DNA of 64,000 bases from positions 37,037,832-37,101,831 of the forward strand of contig NC_053046.1 in the NCBI RefSeq assembly GCF_003473485.1, given 5' to 3'. The position numbers and the translations under genes are program-made. This DNA is from Medicago truncatula (taxonomy: Eukaryota; Streptophyta; Magnoliopsida; Fabales; Fabaceae). Shown here one piece after another: positions 21,701 through 35,029 of the stretch. Within the stretch, counting starts at the first letter, position 1, and every line of letters starts with the position of its first letter. The notes under the pieces are model-generated. The model saw only the letters and a list, made by a program, of their open reading frames with translations. It had not been told where the DNA came from and ran no database searches.

Positions 21701-22054
21701 GATCAAATACATCTAAAGGTCTTTTAAATTTTTTGTTTTTCTCAAAATGATAAAAGTCCCAAAGTAGTCATTTTAGTTTTTGAATCGTTTCAGAATCATA
21801 TTTTCCGTCATTTAAGGAGCAATTTAGAAGGCTTTATGATTATGGTCATGAGTTGATTAGATCAAATCCTCATAGCACAGTGCAGATCAAAGTTCAACCA
21901 ACTGAAGTGAAGATGGTAATGGAGAAGAGTTTATTCATAGACCATTGTTGCCTAACTTTCAGAGGGAAAGTATGATTCTGAAACGATTCAAAAACTAAAA
22001 TGATCACTTTGGAAAAAACGAAAAACTTAAAGGACCTTTAGATGCATTTGACCT
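21701..22054. mobile_element. 354-bp MULE derivative retaining a scrap of transposase
   Basis: Inverted arms of about 100 bp (left from GATCAAATACATCTAAAGGTC, right ending in the complement of GGTCAAATGCATCTAAAGGTC) enclose about 150 bp. A perfect 9-bp target duplication TATTTTATT flanks it (21692-21700 and 22055-22063), the hallmark of Mutator-like elements. The loop reads 'SFKEQFRRLYDYGHELIRSN' and 'TVQIKVQPTEVKMVMEK' on the plus strand, which resembles the segment just upstream of the MULE catalytic core. It is therefore an internal-deletion product of an autonomous MULE. Confidence 0.9.
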
Positions 22055-22063
22055 ATTTTATTT

Positions 22064-23203
22064 AATGCAAAGTGATAAAAAATGTTTAAAAACTTATTTA
22101 AACAATAAAAAAATTAATTAATAGGTAATGTTATTGTTAATGGTTAACTAAAATAAAATAAAAAACTTTTTTTTAAATAACGGTTAAATTAGTCTTTTTA
22201 GTGGACCTTTGACTAACTCGGAAATTTGGTAAGAGTTTTTTTTAAAAGGAAATTTAGTAAGAATTCAAATACTATCAAAATCTTTTAGTCAAATAAAAAA
22301 ATATCACTAAAAACTTTGTCTCAATGTTATGAAATGACTTAAAGACAGTGGTGCGTTTGTGTGTGTACACTTGATATTTTTCTGTAAGAGGTCAGCTATA
22401 TTTTTTTATAGAATATTTTGAGAGGAATTTTTTATATAATTAAAGCTGTAAAATCTGTAAGAGATTAAGTCCGTAGTTTTTTTGTCAAAAAAAAGAGTCC
22501 ATAGTTATTATCTCATCACAGGAACAATGTGTCAACTAATTTAAAAATTATATGGTTGGATCTTTTTAATTGTTGCATTGGCTTAAATAATTTTGTTTAC
22601 AATTTTTTTAGATAATATGCAAAACAATTTATGTTTGCTTAAAAATATATTTGAGCCTAAAAAAAATGGTAACAATATAAGCCTCAAAATATTGTAAAAA
22701 AATATATAAATATGAGCCTCAAATTGATTTTAAACACAAGTTTCAAATCACAATTTTATTTTAAGATCAACTCTGGAAGCAAAAAATTAAGACTGCTGCA
22801 AAGTATCTAAACATATCAAAATCAATGATAACCAAATAAATTTTCTCTCAAAATTGAATCCAATCATGCACATAATACTTACAGAAACTTCATTAGGCAG
22901 GCATAACAATATTCTAAAATGACTAGTAATAATAATAGTAATAAATATTTTAAAATTTTAAATCCTAGCAGTTTTTTTGAATCAAAATCCTAGCAGCTGT
23001 TGGTTGTGTTGTGTATATATTTTGAAGGAGTATGGGTAGTAACTAATGAATGACTGCATATGCATGGAGGAATCACTGTCTGCTTCCTAAATTAAACATC
23101 AACATCTACCTGCGGTTAAAGATAACAATTCATTAGCAATACTCTATACGTTCAATACTTCAATGAAGAGAATTAAAATTAGAAGAAACCACACCTTAAT
23201 TAA
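22064..23203. other. Intergenic, 3' side of REC8
   Basis: AT-rich; the last 100 bases before 23204 likely include the REC8 3' UTR. No gene or clear repeat boundary. Confidence 0.45.
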
Positions 23204-26200
23204 TCACATCTCTGGTCCTCTGAAGATAAGAATCTCCCCATAAGGCTCCTTTTGCTCAACTCTAAGGACATCGCGGGTAGCAAGAACTATACAGAACAAA
23301 GTTAAAACAGATATGTTGAAACTTGGGAATGATCTTTATATTAATCATTAGTAAAATATTAACTTGTAAGTTAGAGGGATGTGAGTAAAAATACCACAGG
23401 TTTGATAGAAAAGTATAGCTGCTGATTTTTTGGTCATTCCAGCAGCTAGGATATCCAGGGACACAAATTGAGGAGCTCCACTTGCTGATTTATGAGTGTC
23501 AAAATGTGCTTTCATCTGACTATAACATTCAAAATCAATACATAAGCTTTATCGTTACCAGAAATATTATTTATACTTTAGGTTAATAAAAGATTCATAC
23601 GCTTGGATTGATTTGGTTATCTTGTCACTAGAATGATTGGGGTTTCCTTGTGTTGGAGTGGGACCTGTCTCCACAAGAAGTTCTGAAAAGAAACCTACAA
23701 GGCTCAGATATGTGTTAAGTGGATAAAGAATATCAATACTAGTCTGAAGCCTTAACAAGTAATGTACCTTGATCAGGTGTTGGAGCAAAGTCAGACAACC
23801 TATTGAACTTTTCATTCTCAGGTAAGCCATGAAGCCCTCCACCACTCTTTCTGGATGATGAACGCTTTCTCTTTGTGTCTCTGTTAATATTAATAGTTTT
23901 CAAGCATCAATCATTATTAAACCTTTTTAACAAGACCAAGATTTTAATCTCTATTCAATAAGCCAGATATGAATTAATGAAATGGTCATTTAACTGGATT
24001 CTGTAAGTGGCAAATTTAAACTGTTGTATCACCTTCCTCCTTCCAAGTCTGAATGTGAGGAATGGCCATGTTCAGATGCTGTCCTCACGGAATATGAATT
24101 GTCCCCTCCTCCTGGAAATATTTCTGGCTGGACGACTGCATCCAAATTTGTTAGTTATTATAGGTATACCCTTCGACAAATAATTTAGAAATATGATTGA
24201 TCAAATAACCAAGTAAAGATGAAACATACCATGAATTTGGGGAGTACCATTATAGCCTGGAATGTTCTCTGGAAGCTCTTCCCCTACCGGCAGCAACTTC
24301 CCTTGCGAATCATAAAGTATGTTGTCTAGCCTACCATCGCCAAATTCTTCAGAACCCTTCACATTTGGAGTTTTTATCAGGAATTAAGTTTTTATCCTTC
24401 TAAAGTATGGAAAAGAAAACCAAAAGATGGATGTAGGAGACTAACATGTCCTGTGAACTCATTATTTTGTACTCCTGGAGGTGATGTAGATGATGGTTCT
24501 GGAGGATGGTCTGCTGAAATCCTAACTGCATAGAATACTGATCTTTGTTACCTTCTGCTTAAGCCTCTTAACGTCAAGTTTGAGTAAAAGAAAGAGAGAG
24601 AAACTCAATACAGACCTGAAGGTGAATCATGTGGTGGTTGAGTGCTCTTAATCCATAAGTCAAGAAGAGATGATGGATAATATATATCTTTGTTTACAGT
24701 TGACAATAAGCCACCATATAGCGCAACAGGTGGCACCTCCATGAGGTTAACTATCTTAAATGAAGACATGATATCATGTCGCTTCTGCACCTGAGAGAAG
24801 CAGTATCAAACTGTGTAAGTATATAGTTGTCTAAATCTTCGGCAAAGGATTTCTAGAAGCAGTATTAATTGAAAACCTTTTGTATTCCTCCTCTTCTTGA
24901 GACTAAATCAGAAGGGTCTTGAAGCCAATTTTGGTAATTCAGACTAGGGATCATGGTTTGCTCGAAGTCCATTTGTATTGGTTTTCCTCTTTTCCTTTTA
25001 GCTGGCCTTCGCCTTTGAGGTTCCTGTTGCATTGCACTTATGTGTTTGGTCAGTTTATTTCCACAACATTGTAATGTTCTTTGAACAGATAAATGATTAT
25101 AGTACCTCTCTAGCATTCATGTTGTCATTAGATTGCTGAATGACCGGGTGCTCAGGATGTTGGTCTTCAATTATATCATCTGCAGAATAGTTATATCAGT
25201 GACAGAAGAAAAATATATGCATGACAAGAATATTTAGATCACTATGTTCCTCGGACGTATTTCTAAAACTTTGATCATGTAGAAAGGGAATCGCACGTGC
25301 TTAAATATGCTTCCCATTTTAGTAAAAGACAAAAGAATTAATGCATTTTAAAGTCAAAACATGGTAACAAACCCAAAACAAATTCAACACTATTTAAACT
25401 TTTACTTCTGCGTTTGACAGCCAACATCTTTATATGCATGCATTGCAAAAAATGCAAAACTGGCTAAAACAAACTAAAATGAAAATGGATAAATTTTAAA
25501 GGATTCAAACTTTTAGCATGTATGAGTGCCTACAAATTTGACCCCTTTTAACTCAGCACTGATAGTAGATTTGTTTTCAAACGGAAGACATATTCACGTA
25601 GGGCACATCATATGGAAATATGGCTTAAATTAAATTAAATGCAACTGAGGTGAAATTAGCACAAGTTTACAAGTAGGCTTATTGAAAATATTGGTGTTTA
25701 CACGTAGTCAAGTGATTGATATGCTACTCACCTATCGTTGTTTCATTTGGTGGAGGTGGGGATGGTTTTCCAAATTGAGCACAGTCCCCTGAAGTTCCAT
25801 TCACTTGTGTTTCTTCATCTCCTTCAAACCTGTCACAGCATTCACAAAGAAAAATGAGTAAATGATGCTGATAATAAACCATTTTCTCAAGATTCAAGAA
25901 TGAGCTAACAGGATAGATGGTTCATTGATCCTGCTAACAGGACACATGGAAAATTTACAACTGCATCTCAATTCTGATATTCATAGCATAAAGCTTAAAA
26001 TTAAAATGTCTAAAAGAAATACTGCTAGAAAGAAGAACATGATTATCAAAAGAAGGATGGTGAAAGCCAAAACCTCTCATATTGATTGTGTGGAACTGCA
26101 TCAGCTTGGAAACGTTCAGGTAAGGTAATATTGTCCGGATCAGCTGAAAATTTTAAGAGTCAACATAGGAATGCTTAGATAAAATGCCAACATGAAATGT

Positions 26201-28256
26201 TTAGCAAATCAAAAAATGAAAACCTTGATGGTGATGCACCGATGGATCTTCCTCCTCAATTCGTTCATTACCAAGATCCAAAGTATCAAGTCGCTGCAAC
26301 AATAGAAAAGCATAGATCATCCAAATTCAAACGATGTTAGTATAGAAAAAGCATAGAAAACAGTTGGACAGGAAAGCATAAACAGTTTGCAAGGACTTTC
26401 ACAGTTCTCAGTTTTAATGATCAGGCCCCAAATACTCTACCATCCATGCTTGTAAAAGAATTTAATATAATCCATCAATGCCTTATATTTGTCTATGGTA
26501 AGGTAACCAAGTAAATTATGATCAACACAATTAAACATTTGATCATCATCAAATAATCCCGTTTCTTTGATAGCAATAACTAGATTATAAATTGGTTACG
26601 GTTTCTATATAGGAACAGCTTCCATTCATAGATTATTAGTGATATAAATTTCTTGGTGCAACATGCGCAACATGATTAATCGAAAACCTTGGTTTGTTTA
26701 AATGTTATATCCATAATCTGTTCTGTACAAAGCATTACATACCATGGAAAAATAAGCACTACGATGGAACCTCGTTGCAGTGGTTGCAGTGGACTGATAT
26801 GAATTTCCAATGTCTTCCTCGATGGAACCTCGTTCTTTATTTGGTATAGTTATTTCGTTTCTCCTATCAAAAAGATAACACACAAGTCAAATTGCTTTAA
26901 AAGTGACTAATATTGCAATAAGTTACTATTCTGCTTAACTTATTTAACTATCCAAAGTTTCAAACAAGCTCTTACTGTGTTCAACATGTGTTTTTTAGTG
27001 CCTAATGACTTTTCTATAGTATAGAAAGTGGAACTTACTCGTAATTAACATTATAATCCTAAGTTTGTAAAATAAACCATTAGACCAAGAAGCTTAACAG
27101 GGGAGTAAAAAATTTGATCAATTGGGACAATAAAACTCATTCTTTGGTCTTTGTATTTGCTGTTATATGCACATTAATGTCATATTTGAGTAACATATTT
27201 AACTATATACAAAGTTTCAAACTATTAAACATGTTCCTATTCTGGCTCTGCTTAACTTATCTAACCATCCATAGTTTCAAACCATTAACAACTTCAAAAT
27301 TACCTCAAAAAAAAAAAAGTTAAAAATGAAAATAATTAATAATTAGAACAAATTGGACTCACTTAGCTTGAGATTTTCCTTTAGGAAGCACTGTAGGATC
27401 TGGGGCACTCTTAACCTTCCATGCTTCGTTAATCTCAACCTTACAAATTCAAATTTAAAGCAATTATATACCTATATTTGAATTTATTGAAGAAAAAAAA
27501 CATAATCACACAAAATACGGAAGTTGAATTTTATACCAGAAGCCGTGAAACATCATCTGCAAGAAAGAAAGAAAAAAAGATAAAATTCAAAAAATTAAAA
27601 AACGGTGAAAATTCAAAAATGTTGTTAAAAAATTGTCAAATAGTGAAACAGAATTTCATGATTTTAACATTTGATTAATTCATCATTAAAAATAAAAACT
27701 GATGAAATTTACCATAGAGTAGCTTCACTTTTCGTTCATACACAATCACAACACCTCCTGATAAAAACGAAAAATCGATTATGAAGAATCGCAAAGAAGT
27801 GAAAAAGAAAACAAAGAAGTATGAGAGAGAGATTACCCATGAGTATTCCAGAAAGTCTCAGAGCCATGGGAATCGCTGGATTCAGAATCTCTTCACTGTG
27901 AAGAAACGATTTCAGTTAAAGAAGAAGAAGAATAAGCATGTAAATAATCGATTATGAGTAAAAGTGATTTTAATTACCAGATTTTGATGATATTGAGCTT
28001 ATTCAACTTCTTCCTGTTGATCTTGGCGTGCATCGTTGCCGCCATCCTTCAACCAAAAAACGATTCCGGTTCTCATTTTAGTAACATTGAAAAAAAATGC
28101 AAAAGTTGAAAAACGAAATCGAAACAGAGAGATTAAAATGTATGTAGTGTAACCAAACTCAAATGAAAATGAAATTAAGATGAAATGCAGGAAACGTTGG
28201 TACCAAATTTGACCGAGAGGTGCTTTTCTAGCAAGAAGCTGATGTGAGTAAAACAT
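23204..28256 (-). CDS. REC8: REC8/SYN1 meiotic cohesin kleisin subunit
   Basis: REC8 closes the cohesin ring with SMC1 and SMC3 in meiosis, holding sister chromatids and supporting chromosome axes and centromere orientation. Twenty exons with GT-AG borders: 28256-28204, 28046-27978, 27895-27837, 27757-27713, 27556-27537, 27439-27363, 26863-26743, 26293-26224, 26143-26074, 25829-25732, 25179-25106, 25023-24877, 24790-24616, 24525-24446, 24356-24230, 24135-24033, 23880-23768, 23694-23601, 23519-23395, 23286-23204. They sum to 1,803 nt (600 aa plus stop), in frame throughout; the Arabidopsis protein is 627 aa as I recall. The N-terminal kleisin domain starts 'MFYSHQLLARKAPLGQIW' and contains 'GGVVIVYERKVKLLYDD'. 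A basic patch ('QRRRPAKRKRGK') precedes 'NYQNWLQDPSDLV'. The C-terminal winged helix ends 'EPYGEILIFRGPEM'. The middle is acidic and Pro/Ser-rich, as expected for separase and kinase sites. 'LLARKAPLGQIW' and 'KICEEILNP' fit REC8 rather than the RAD21 paralogues. Confidence 0.95.
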
Positions 28257-29959
28257 TGTTTGTTTCTAGCTATGAAGATTTTGAAATTGTTCAAAGAAAT
28301 TTGAATGTGTTGTTATAAGGTGAAGAAAATAATTGCTTGTAGAGAAAGTTGAAAGAAAGTGTGAATGAATTTGTGATAGTGTGAATTAGTTGTTGTTGTA
28401 TTATAGTGTTACCCGCCAAATATGCAAGAAAGAAGCGCACGGTGAAGGAGGTAGTGGAATTGATAAAGTTACGCGTGAGGTTACGTGATTGATCAATGCT
28501 ATGAGGTAGGATTGTTCCACGTGTGATTTTTAACGGCCTTGATTTAGTTTGATGGTAGTGTTAAGGGTGAGGATAGTGTTGCTTAATGAGAGTTTACTCT
28601 TGGCTGTTAGAGTAGGGCCCATGTGAATCAGAATCAAACGATTTTGTTGATCCTTCACTCGCCTAGTGAATTTGTTATGGTTAGTGGAGTTGTGGAAACA
28701 ATACTTGACTCACAAGACACATGCTGGACTTGGTGTCTTAATAAAGATAAATACCTCAATAATAGAATTAATAACGAAGAATACATAAGTCTTAACTCAA
28801 CCGATAAAAATATCGAAATTGTTAAGTCGAATGTTATGGTTGAAGTTTAAATTATGACATTTATGTGTATGAGTTTCTAATAACTTTTACACGTGGACAC
28901 ATCTTGGAGACTCTTTTAAAACAAATAAGTTTGTATTTGGCTCTACGGTACAATTTCCACATCAAGGCAAAATCACGGCAGGAACCACGTTTACACTGAA
29001 GCTACATATAATAGCTTTTCCAAATCACGGCAATTTTTGCCTTGGGACGCGAGAAAGCTGCTTCCACCGCACATCCAAACAAGCTATTAGAAACTTCATC
29101 AACCTTTGAACTTATTGAAACTCATAACATAGTCAAGCATATAGTTTAATCAACCTATTTCCCTTTAACTTCCCTCTTGATAATCTGTCACACAAGAATA
29201 AATAACCAGACCCAAGTCAATATCTTAAACGGTTCAATTTCGAATAAAACAATATATAGTTGTTACTTATAATGAAAAATTCGAAGGAGGAAGTGGAAGA
29301 AATAGAAGACATTGGGAGGAGAGGGTTTTGGAGGTTAATCTTTTACTAATGAAAAATTCCCCTCATTTGGGGGAACTCAAAAATTATATTGGGGGAGAGT
29401 TTTTGGGGTTATGAAGGGTTTATATGAATTTTTCAAATTCAATCTATGTTGTTTATAATATTCTTAAAATTAAAAGTATATTAATCATAAGTATTAGTTT
29501 ATCATTCTCTAAAAAACTATTCTTTCAAAAAATGTGAATTTTTTGTCCATTTTTCTATATATTTCCGACCCTCCAAAATCCTCATCTCCCTCCCCTCCGA
29601 ACTCCCAAACAAAACCTTAATGTCCATGGGATAATTTGTAAACTGAATTTGTTGTTACTTGGCAGAGAAAAATGGTCATGTAGAGATTGAAGTGGAATGA
29701 AACGGCTGCACTTTTGATTGCTTGCATTCTTGGTCAAAGCTTTATCCATATTTGGTAAATAAAGAGGAGTACTATAGCAAGTGAAAACAAAGTGAGTTGG
29801 GACAATGTTGAAAATAGAGGATTCGATGGAGTGTGCTGCGCCACCTTTTTTAGTTAGTTTTTGTTTTTTTTTTTTTTAGAAGAAATTACCCTTCCCCTTA
29901 GAAAAGAAGGGCACGTTCTATTGGGCATTTGACTCTTTTCTTATGTGGAGAAAAACTCA
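28257..29959. other. REC8 promoter side and TE-like intergenic DNA
   Basis: No obvious TATA box was fixed for REC8. 28935-29110 contains a phrase (GGCAAAATCACGGCAGGAACCACG) similar to 18180-18260. 29290-29610 has purine-rich and pyrimidine-rich ends (GGGAGGAGAGGGTTTTGGAGG and CCTCCAAAATCCTCATCTCC) that suggest a degraded relative of the element at 18775-19652. A 75-codon frame at 28623 is not recognised. Confidence 0.4.
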
Positions 29960-30900
29960 AATATGTTAGTTCATTATGTCTCACTTATATAAGTGGAGAG
30001 ATGTCATACTCAGAAGAGAGTGTTTTTTTGTGAAAAGAGTAGTCACCAAAAGAAAGAAAAGAAAGAGAAAGTCAATCCGTTTTTCTCAAGCCTATCTTAG
30101 TAAAACAGCGATTGCGGATTCGTTAACCGTTGGATTGGACTGGTTTTGGGAGAGCAGGTTCACAACATTTGTGTCTACCTTTTTGTTCATATCTTCGAAA
30201 CAAGGTCTCAGCTAAGAGAAATTCGTCTCGCATTGAAGTAGTATTTTTAGGGTATTTTCTATCTTTCTTGTTCTCATTTGTAAGCTTTGTTGCATTGTTG
30301 TTTTGGCTAGTTGTTGCCACCATTTGTGCATCACTTTGCAGACTCTCCATTACCCGTATTTGATTATAATTGAGCTATTTCATTGGTCTGGACGATTTTG
30401 GTTTTTATCCTTACTTTGAGGGGTTTTTACGTTAAAATATTGGTGTTCACTAATACTCCCTCCGTCCCAAATTGTATGTCACTTTAGAAAAAATATTTGT
30501 CCCAAATTGTATGTCGCTTTACAATACCAAATGAAAAATTAATGTTACTTTTCCTATTATATGCTTAACTATTTATTACTCTCTCTTCTTTCAATTCCTT
30601 CATTTATCTTTCTCATATCATTTATTGAGGACAATTTTGTAAAACAACTCATAATATCTCTTTCCCACACAATATTAATTACATTTCTTAATATGTGTGA
30701 AATGTTCAAAACGTCATACAATTTGGGACGAAGGGAGTATCTTTTATTTAATTTCAATGTTGTCATTTATTTGTTGTTGCTCCTCATACATTCTTGCAAG
30801 TTTGGAGAATTTTATTACCCTTACGCATTGGTGTGGTACAGTATTTATGTGTTAATTTCCCATCATGCACTCCCTTAGACAAATTTTTCTATTTTTTTTC
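29960..30900 (+). repeat. Probable LTR remnant carrying the Stowaway insertion
   Basis: The wording around 30120-30450 (CCGTTGGATTGGACTGGTTTTGGGAG, TTGAGCTATTTCATTGGTCTGGAC described by position) and 30740-30880 reads like the R-U5 part of a plant LTR. Neither end nor a target duplication was found, so this is tentative. Confidence 0.4.
30456..30737. mobile_element. Stowaway (Tc1/mariner) MITE
   Basis: 282 bp with ends CTCCCTCCGTCCCAAATTG and the complement of CTCCCTTCGTCCCAAATTG, flanked by TA on both sides (30454-30455, 30738-30739). CTCCCTCCGT is the canonical Stowaway terminus. Non-coding. Confidence 0.95.
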
Positions 30901-31296
30901 TTCTTATTCTTAAACCTGTAATGGTGCAAGAAACAAATGTACTATCATGCACCGAATATGAATTATGATACCAAATAGCAACCATGCTTCACTACATTTA
31001 AGATGTTAGCCATCGATACTTGCCTGGATACAATTTAGGTGGAAGGAAATACCATATATTTGGAAGGAATTATTATATGTATGTAGAAAACCTCCAATGT
31101 CCCTAAAATTCAAAATGTGAAATATTAAAACAATATCATAAATGAGTTTGAATCGCCGCTTCAACTGTAAACTTCAACGGTGAACAATCAACAAAGTCGG
31201 TTCGTTCTTACGAAAAAGTGCATTGTTAGAGGTTCTCTAAAAACACCTCCATTGTCGAACTCAACTAAAAGTATTTTGTAGGTCTCAAATACTCAC
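30901..31296. other. Intergenic sequence left of the 3.35-kb solo LTR
   Basis: No gene recognised. The last five bases (31292-31296, CTCAC) are the left target duplication of the adjoining LTR. Confidence 0.45.
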
Positions 31297-34200
31297 TGTT
31301 ATCACGATTTTCAGGTGTCAAGTCATTAATTAGGCTTGAACCTTTCAATCTTTGATATTCTCTATTTTTTCTTAGGAAGGGCAAAATTGAGAAAAAACCC
31401 TTAGAGTCTAAGTTCGGGGGTCTTTTTCGCTACGGGAAGGTGTTAGGCACCCGGAACGATTATGGTATTCCATAAGAACCGTTCTCCTAAGTTTCTTTCT
31501 ACGCTTTATTTTTATTGCCTACTTATTGAAAAAGAAGTTTTATTTGAGTGAAGAATGGGGGGAGAGAAGATGATTGAGATTTTATTTTATTTGGCTTGGA
31601 GGAGTTTTAACTCATTGCCTACATACCCTTTTAAGGGATCAAAACCAAACGTAGTTCATTCTCGAAAATTGTTTCTTCGCTTTTATTGGTTGATTTTAAG
31701 TTTGAAAAGAGAAAGAGGAATTTTGAAGAATGGAGATGAGAGGCCTCAAGGGCGTGAGATTTGGAAAATGTGAGGTGGAATTAGTTATTTTGCAAAATAA
31801 AGTCTAAGTATGATTAAAATTCATTAAGATTTTTACTTAAGAAAATAAAAGGAAAATGAGGAGTTTTGACTCCTATTTTGGGAAAAAAAAGGTTTTCAAG
31901 TGAGGTTATTCACATTTTTTTTGGGAAAATGATTTTTGTCTAAGTGTTATAAAACCTAAGCATACATCTAAGCATACATCCCCTAATCATGCATCTAGAA
32001 TATCCATGTGGGGGTGTGTGCATGTGTCGGTGCTTGTGTCGGTGTACATCACTTATAGTGTCCATAGTCCTTTACATCGAGTCCTAAATACATGCTATGG
32101 TCTTGCAAGAATTTAAAAGATGAATTTAAACTAACCTAAAATATTACATAACCATCTTAACATAGAAATTAAAAGAAGAAGAAAAAAGAGATAATGCCTA
32201 AACTATGAGAAATTGAGATGAAAGAGGTGAGATGCTCATGGGATGAATGAAACATGAAATGAAATGGTTAGTGATATAAGGCATAAAAAATGGTAAAAAA
32301 GGTAAACAAAATTGAATAGGATAGCAAAAAAGAAAAGAGCAATGAAATGAAATAAAATGGCAAAATATACCTAGAATTGGTTATAACACTTAGACATGCA
32401 CATGGCCTATAATTCTCTCATCATAGCAATGTTAAAGAGGTTTGATTTTGAACTATAATGTGAGGATAATAAGGACACATACAAACCAAGCATTATAACA
32501 CAATTATAGGAATATTTTACACTTTATTTTTTGACAAAAAAAAAAAGCACATATATTTTTATCAATTTTAACATGAAAAAGAAAAAGAAAAAAGAATAAA
32601 ATACATCAAAAAAAAAAACATATAGGAATTTTTAGGAATTTTTCTAAGCACAAAAATGTCAAAAAAGGTGTAAAAACAGTATTTTAAAAAAAAAAAACAG
32701 TTAAAAAAAAGAAATAAAAATTTGACTTAGCAGGGTTTAATCTGGACCGTTGGATGAATCCAGAGGTCCAGATTTAAACCTCAAGATCTCATCACAGCCA
32801 TTAGATCAAAATGATCCAAATCAAAGAGTTTTAAAGAAACAGGAACACAAAAGACCTTAAATGACTACACACACATGAATCCACCCAAGAGCATCCCGGA
32901 TCGTTGGATCTGAGATCCAACGGTCTAGCCTTGAGGTCACATGAACGTCAAAGGCCACTCATACATACAATCAGGAAAAGAGATGCACAGCAGCCCTCAG
33001 ATCTTGGAACGATCCGGATCTGAGGGCTCACAACGTGAGGGAGCATCCCATAGCATGCACGCGCGCGCGTAGGAAAGCGAGGTAGTATAAAAGGGAATTC
33101 AACAAAAAAAAACACAAAATCCACAAAAAACTTCTCTCTTCTTTGAATTCTAGAGAGAGAGAGAGAGAGAGTCTGACCTCTCTCTAGAATTCCGGTTGTC
33201 TTCTCCGGCGAGCCATATTTTTCCGGCGAGGTGGCCGGCCACCTCAAGGTGGTGGCGCCGCCGTCAGAAAAAAAAATTGCTCCGATTCAAAAAAAATTTA
33301 CATTTTCAAACATCCTTTTTTCTCCTATGCATGAATCTGAGCTTAGTTTTTCGAAAAAGAATTTCAATCGGAGTAGATCTGAGATTCTTTTTGCGGTTTT
33401 GAATGAAGCTTTTTCAAGTTTTTTTCTGCTTTTTCGGTTGGAAACTTTTAAAATTCTACAGATCTACACTTGATTCGCCTTTGTTGATGTTCTTGAGAAA
33501 GAAAGATGAAGTTTGAGTTTTACCTGTGATTTTCGGTTGGAGATTTCGGATGAGTTCTTCGGAAAACTTCGATTTGATTCTGTTTGTGGATTTTGCTGTG
33601 TGAATCCGAAAATCAATCGGTTCTTCTTCTTCACCGGTTCGACTTTTCTTTCCCTCTTCTTCTTCCTCAAAAAATGCCTCTGCGATCGTGCTTGAGTTTG
33701 CCGCTTTCAGTGGTGAATTCGCACTCGAATTGTAGAGCAAAAACGATTCAGTGATGAAGATTCTTTGATGAATCTCTGAGAATCGGAGAAAAACTGATGA
33801 ATCTGTTGAATTTGAGTTCTGGAAAATTTTAGGGTTTTTTGGTTTGTTCTTGGTGATTTTTCTGTTTTGATCTAACAGAAAAGAGAGAGAAAATTGAAAT
33901 CTGTTTTTGATGATGTGTCAATTATTGTGTGGATCTGTGCAGATTAATGCTATTTATAGGTTGCCATGTGTATTCCTGGACCAATGGGGGAATGCCACCT
34001 GTTTTTGGACTTATGGACTTTCCTGCAAAAATAAGAAAATTGGAGGACTGGACTGCAATTAAAAAAAGGACCTAAATGCAATTTTTAAAAAGTTTTGGAC
34101 TAAAATACTAATTAAAATAAAATTGGACTAAAAAGTAAATTTGACAAAACGTAAAGTGAAACTAAAAATAAAATCAACAAAAGGACTAAAATGAACCAGT

Positions 34201-34641
34201 TACTGACATGAGGTATTTTAAAATACCTCCCTGCCGAAATTTTGACAGGAAAAGACCAAAATGCCCCTAGGGACTAAACTGACCCAAACTGACTCAGATG
34301 CAATTTTTTTTGAAATGATTTTAAACAAAGACTTAACAATGATTTGTACAGACAAGTTGAAAAGACTCAGAGGCAAATATAAGGACTAAAATGGGTTCCA
34401 CTGCAGGAAATGACCAAAATACCCTTTTGTATGATTTTTTGAAATAAAACGCAAGAAAAGTAATGCGATGTTTCTGAGAGTTCTTAAATGACTTGTAATG
34501 CAAGAAAAGACAGACAGAGGCAGTAAAATACGCTTGAAAAGAGAGTAAAGGTTCAGAGTAAAATAACAGAGAATTGACAAATATCAGTGTTAGAAAAGAA
34601 ATTTGAACGAGTATTTTTAGGTCCAAAATCAGGGTATAACA
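31297..34641 (+). mobile_element. Large solo LTR, 3,345 bp, Ogre-like (Ty3/gypsy)
   Basis: It starts TGTTATCACG, ends GGGTATAACA and is flanked by a perfect 5-bp duplication CTCAC (31292-31296, 34642-34646). No gag or pol domain occurs inside. Features recalled from the very large Ogre/Tat LTRs of legumes are present: 'GGTGTTAGGCACCCGGAAC' at about 31440 and several 'CCGTTGGAT' phrases at about 32750-32930. A TATA box (TATAAAAGGG) at about 33087 is followed by a (GA)n stretch and leader-like sequence, which suggests plus orientation. On the minus strand CTATAAATAG at about 33951-33960 is an alternative. The Ogre assignment is inference; the solo-LTR structure is directly visible. Confidence 0.8.
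33152..33170. repeat. (GA)n microsatellite in the LTR leader
   Basis: An uninterrupted AGAGAG run downstream of the TATAAAAGG box. Confidence 0.85.
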
Positions 34642-34646
34642 CTCAC

Positions 34647-35029
34647 CATTTATCTTTTACTTCGTTCAATGGTGCAATTCTAAAATATCCATCTTAAGTT
34701 CCACAACTTTACTTCATTTTGTTAATATTCTACATATTTTGATTTTATTTTTTTAAGAAATCAAACTAATTCATCGAAATTGACAACGAGAAGAATCGAA
34801 TACGAGACCTTAAAAAAAAAAACTATTCCTCAAGGTCTCAAACCAACACTATTAATAGAGCAAATTCACAAAATAGTTGCTTTGATTTATTGCAACCTAA
34901 CATTTATTTAACTATTTTTATTCTAATAATTGCATCAAATATTGTGCTCACAACGTTACTTCAAAACAAAACCGTCTCGACATGTTAGCAAACTCTAATA
35001 GTAAAAAATTATAAAAGTGTCGTATTTGG
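34647..35029. other. Intergenic sequence between solo LTR and LINE relic
   Basis: AT-rich, no feature recognised. Confidence 0.45.

Noticed and set aside
31555-33740. Several 60-100 codon frames
   Set aside because: All fall inside the 3.35-kb solo LTR and have no homology.
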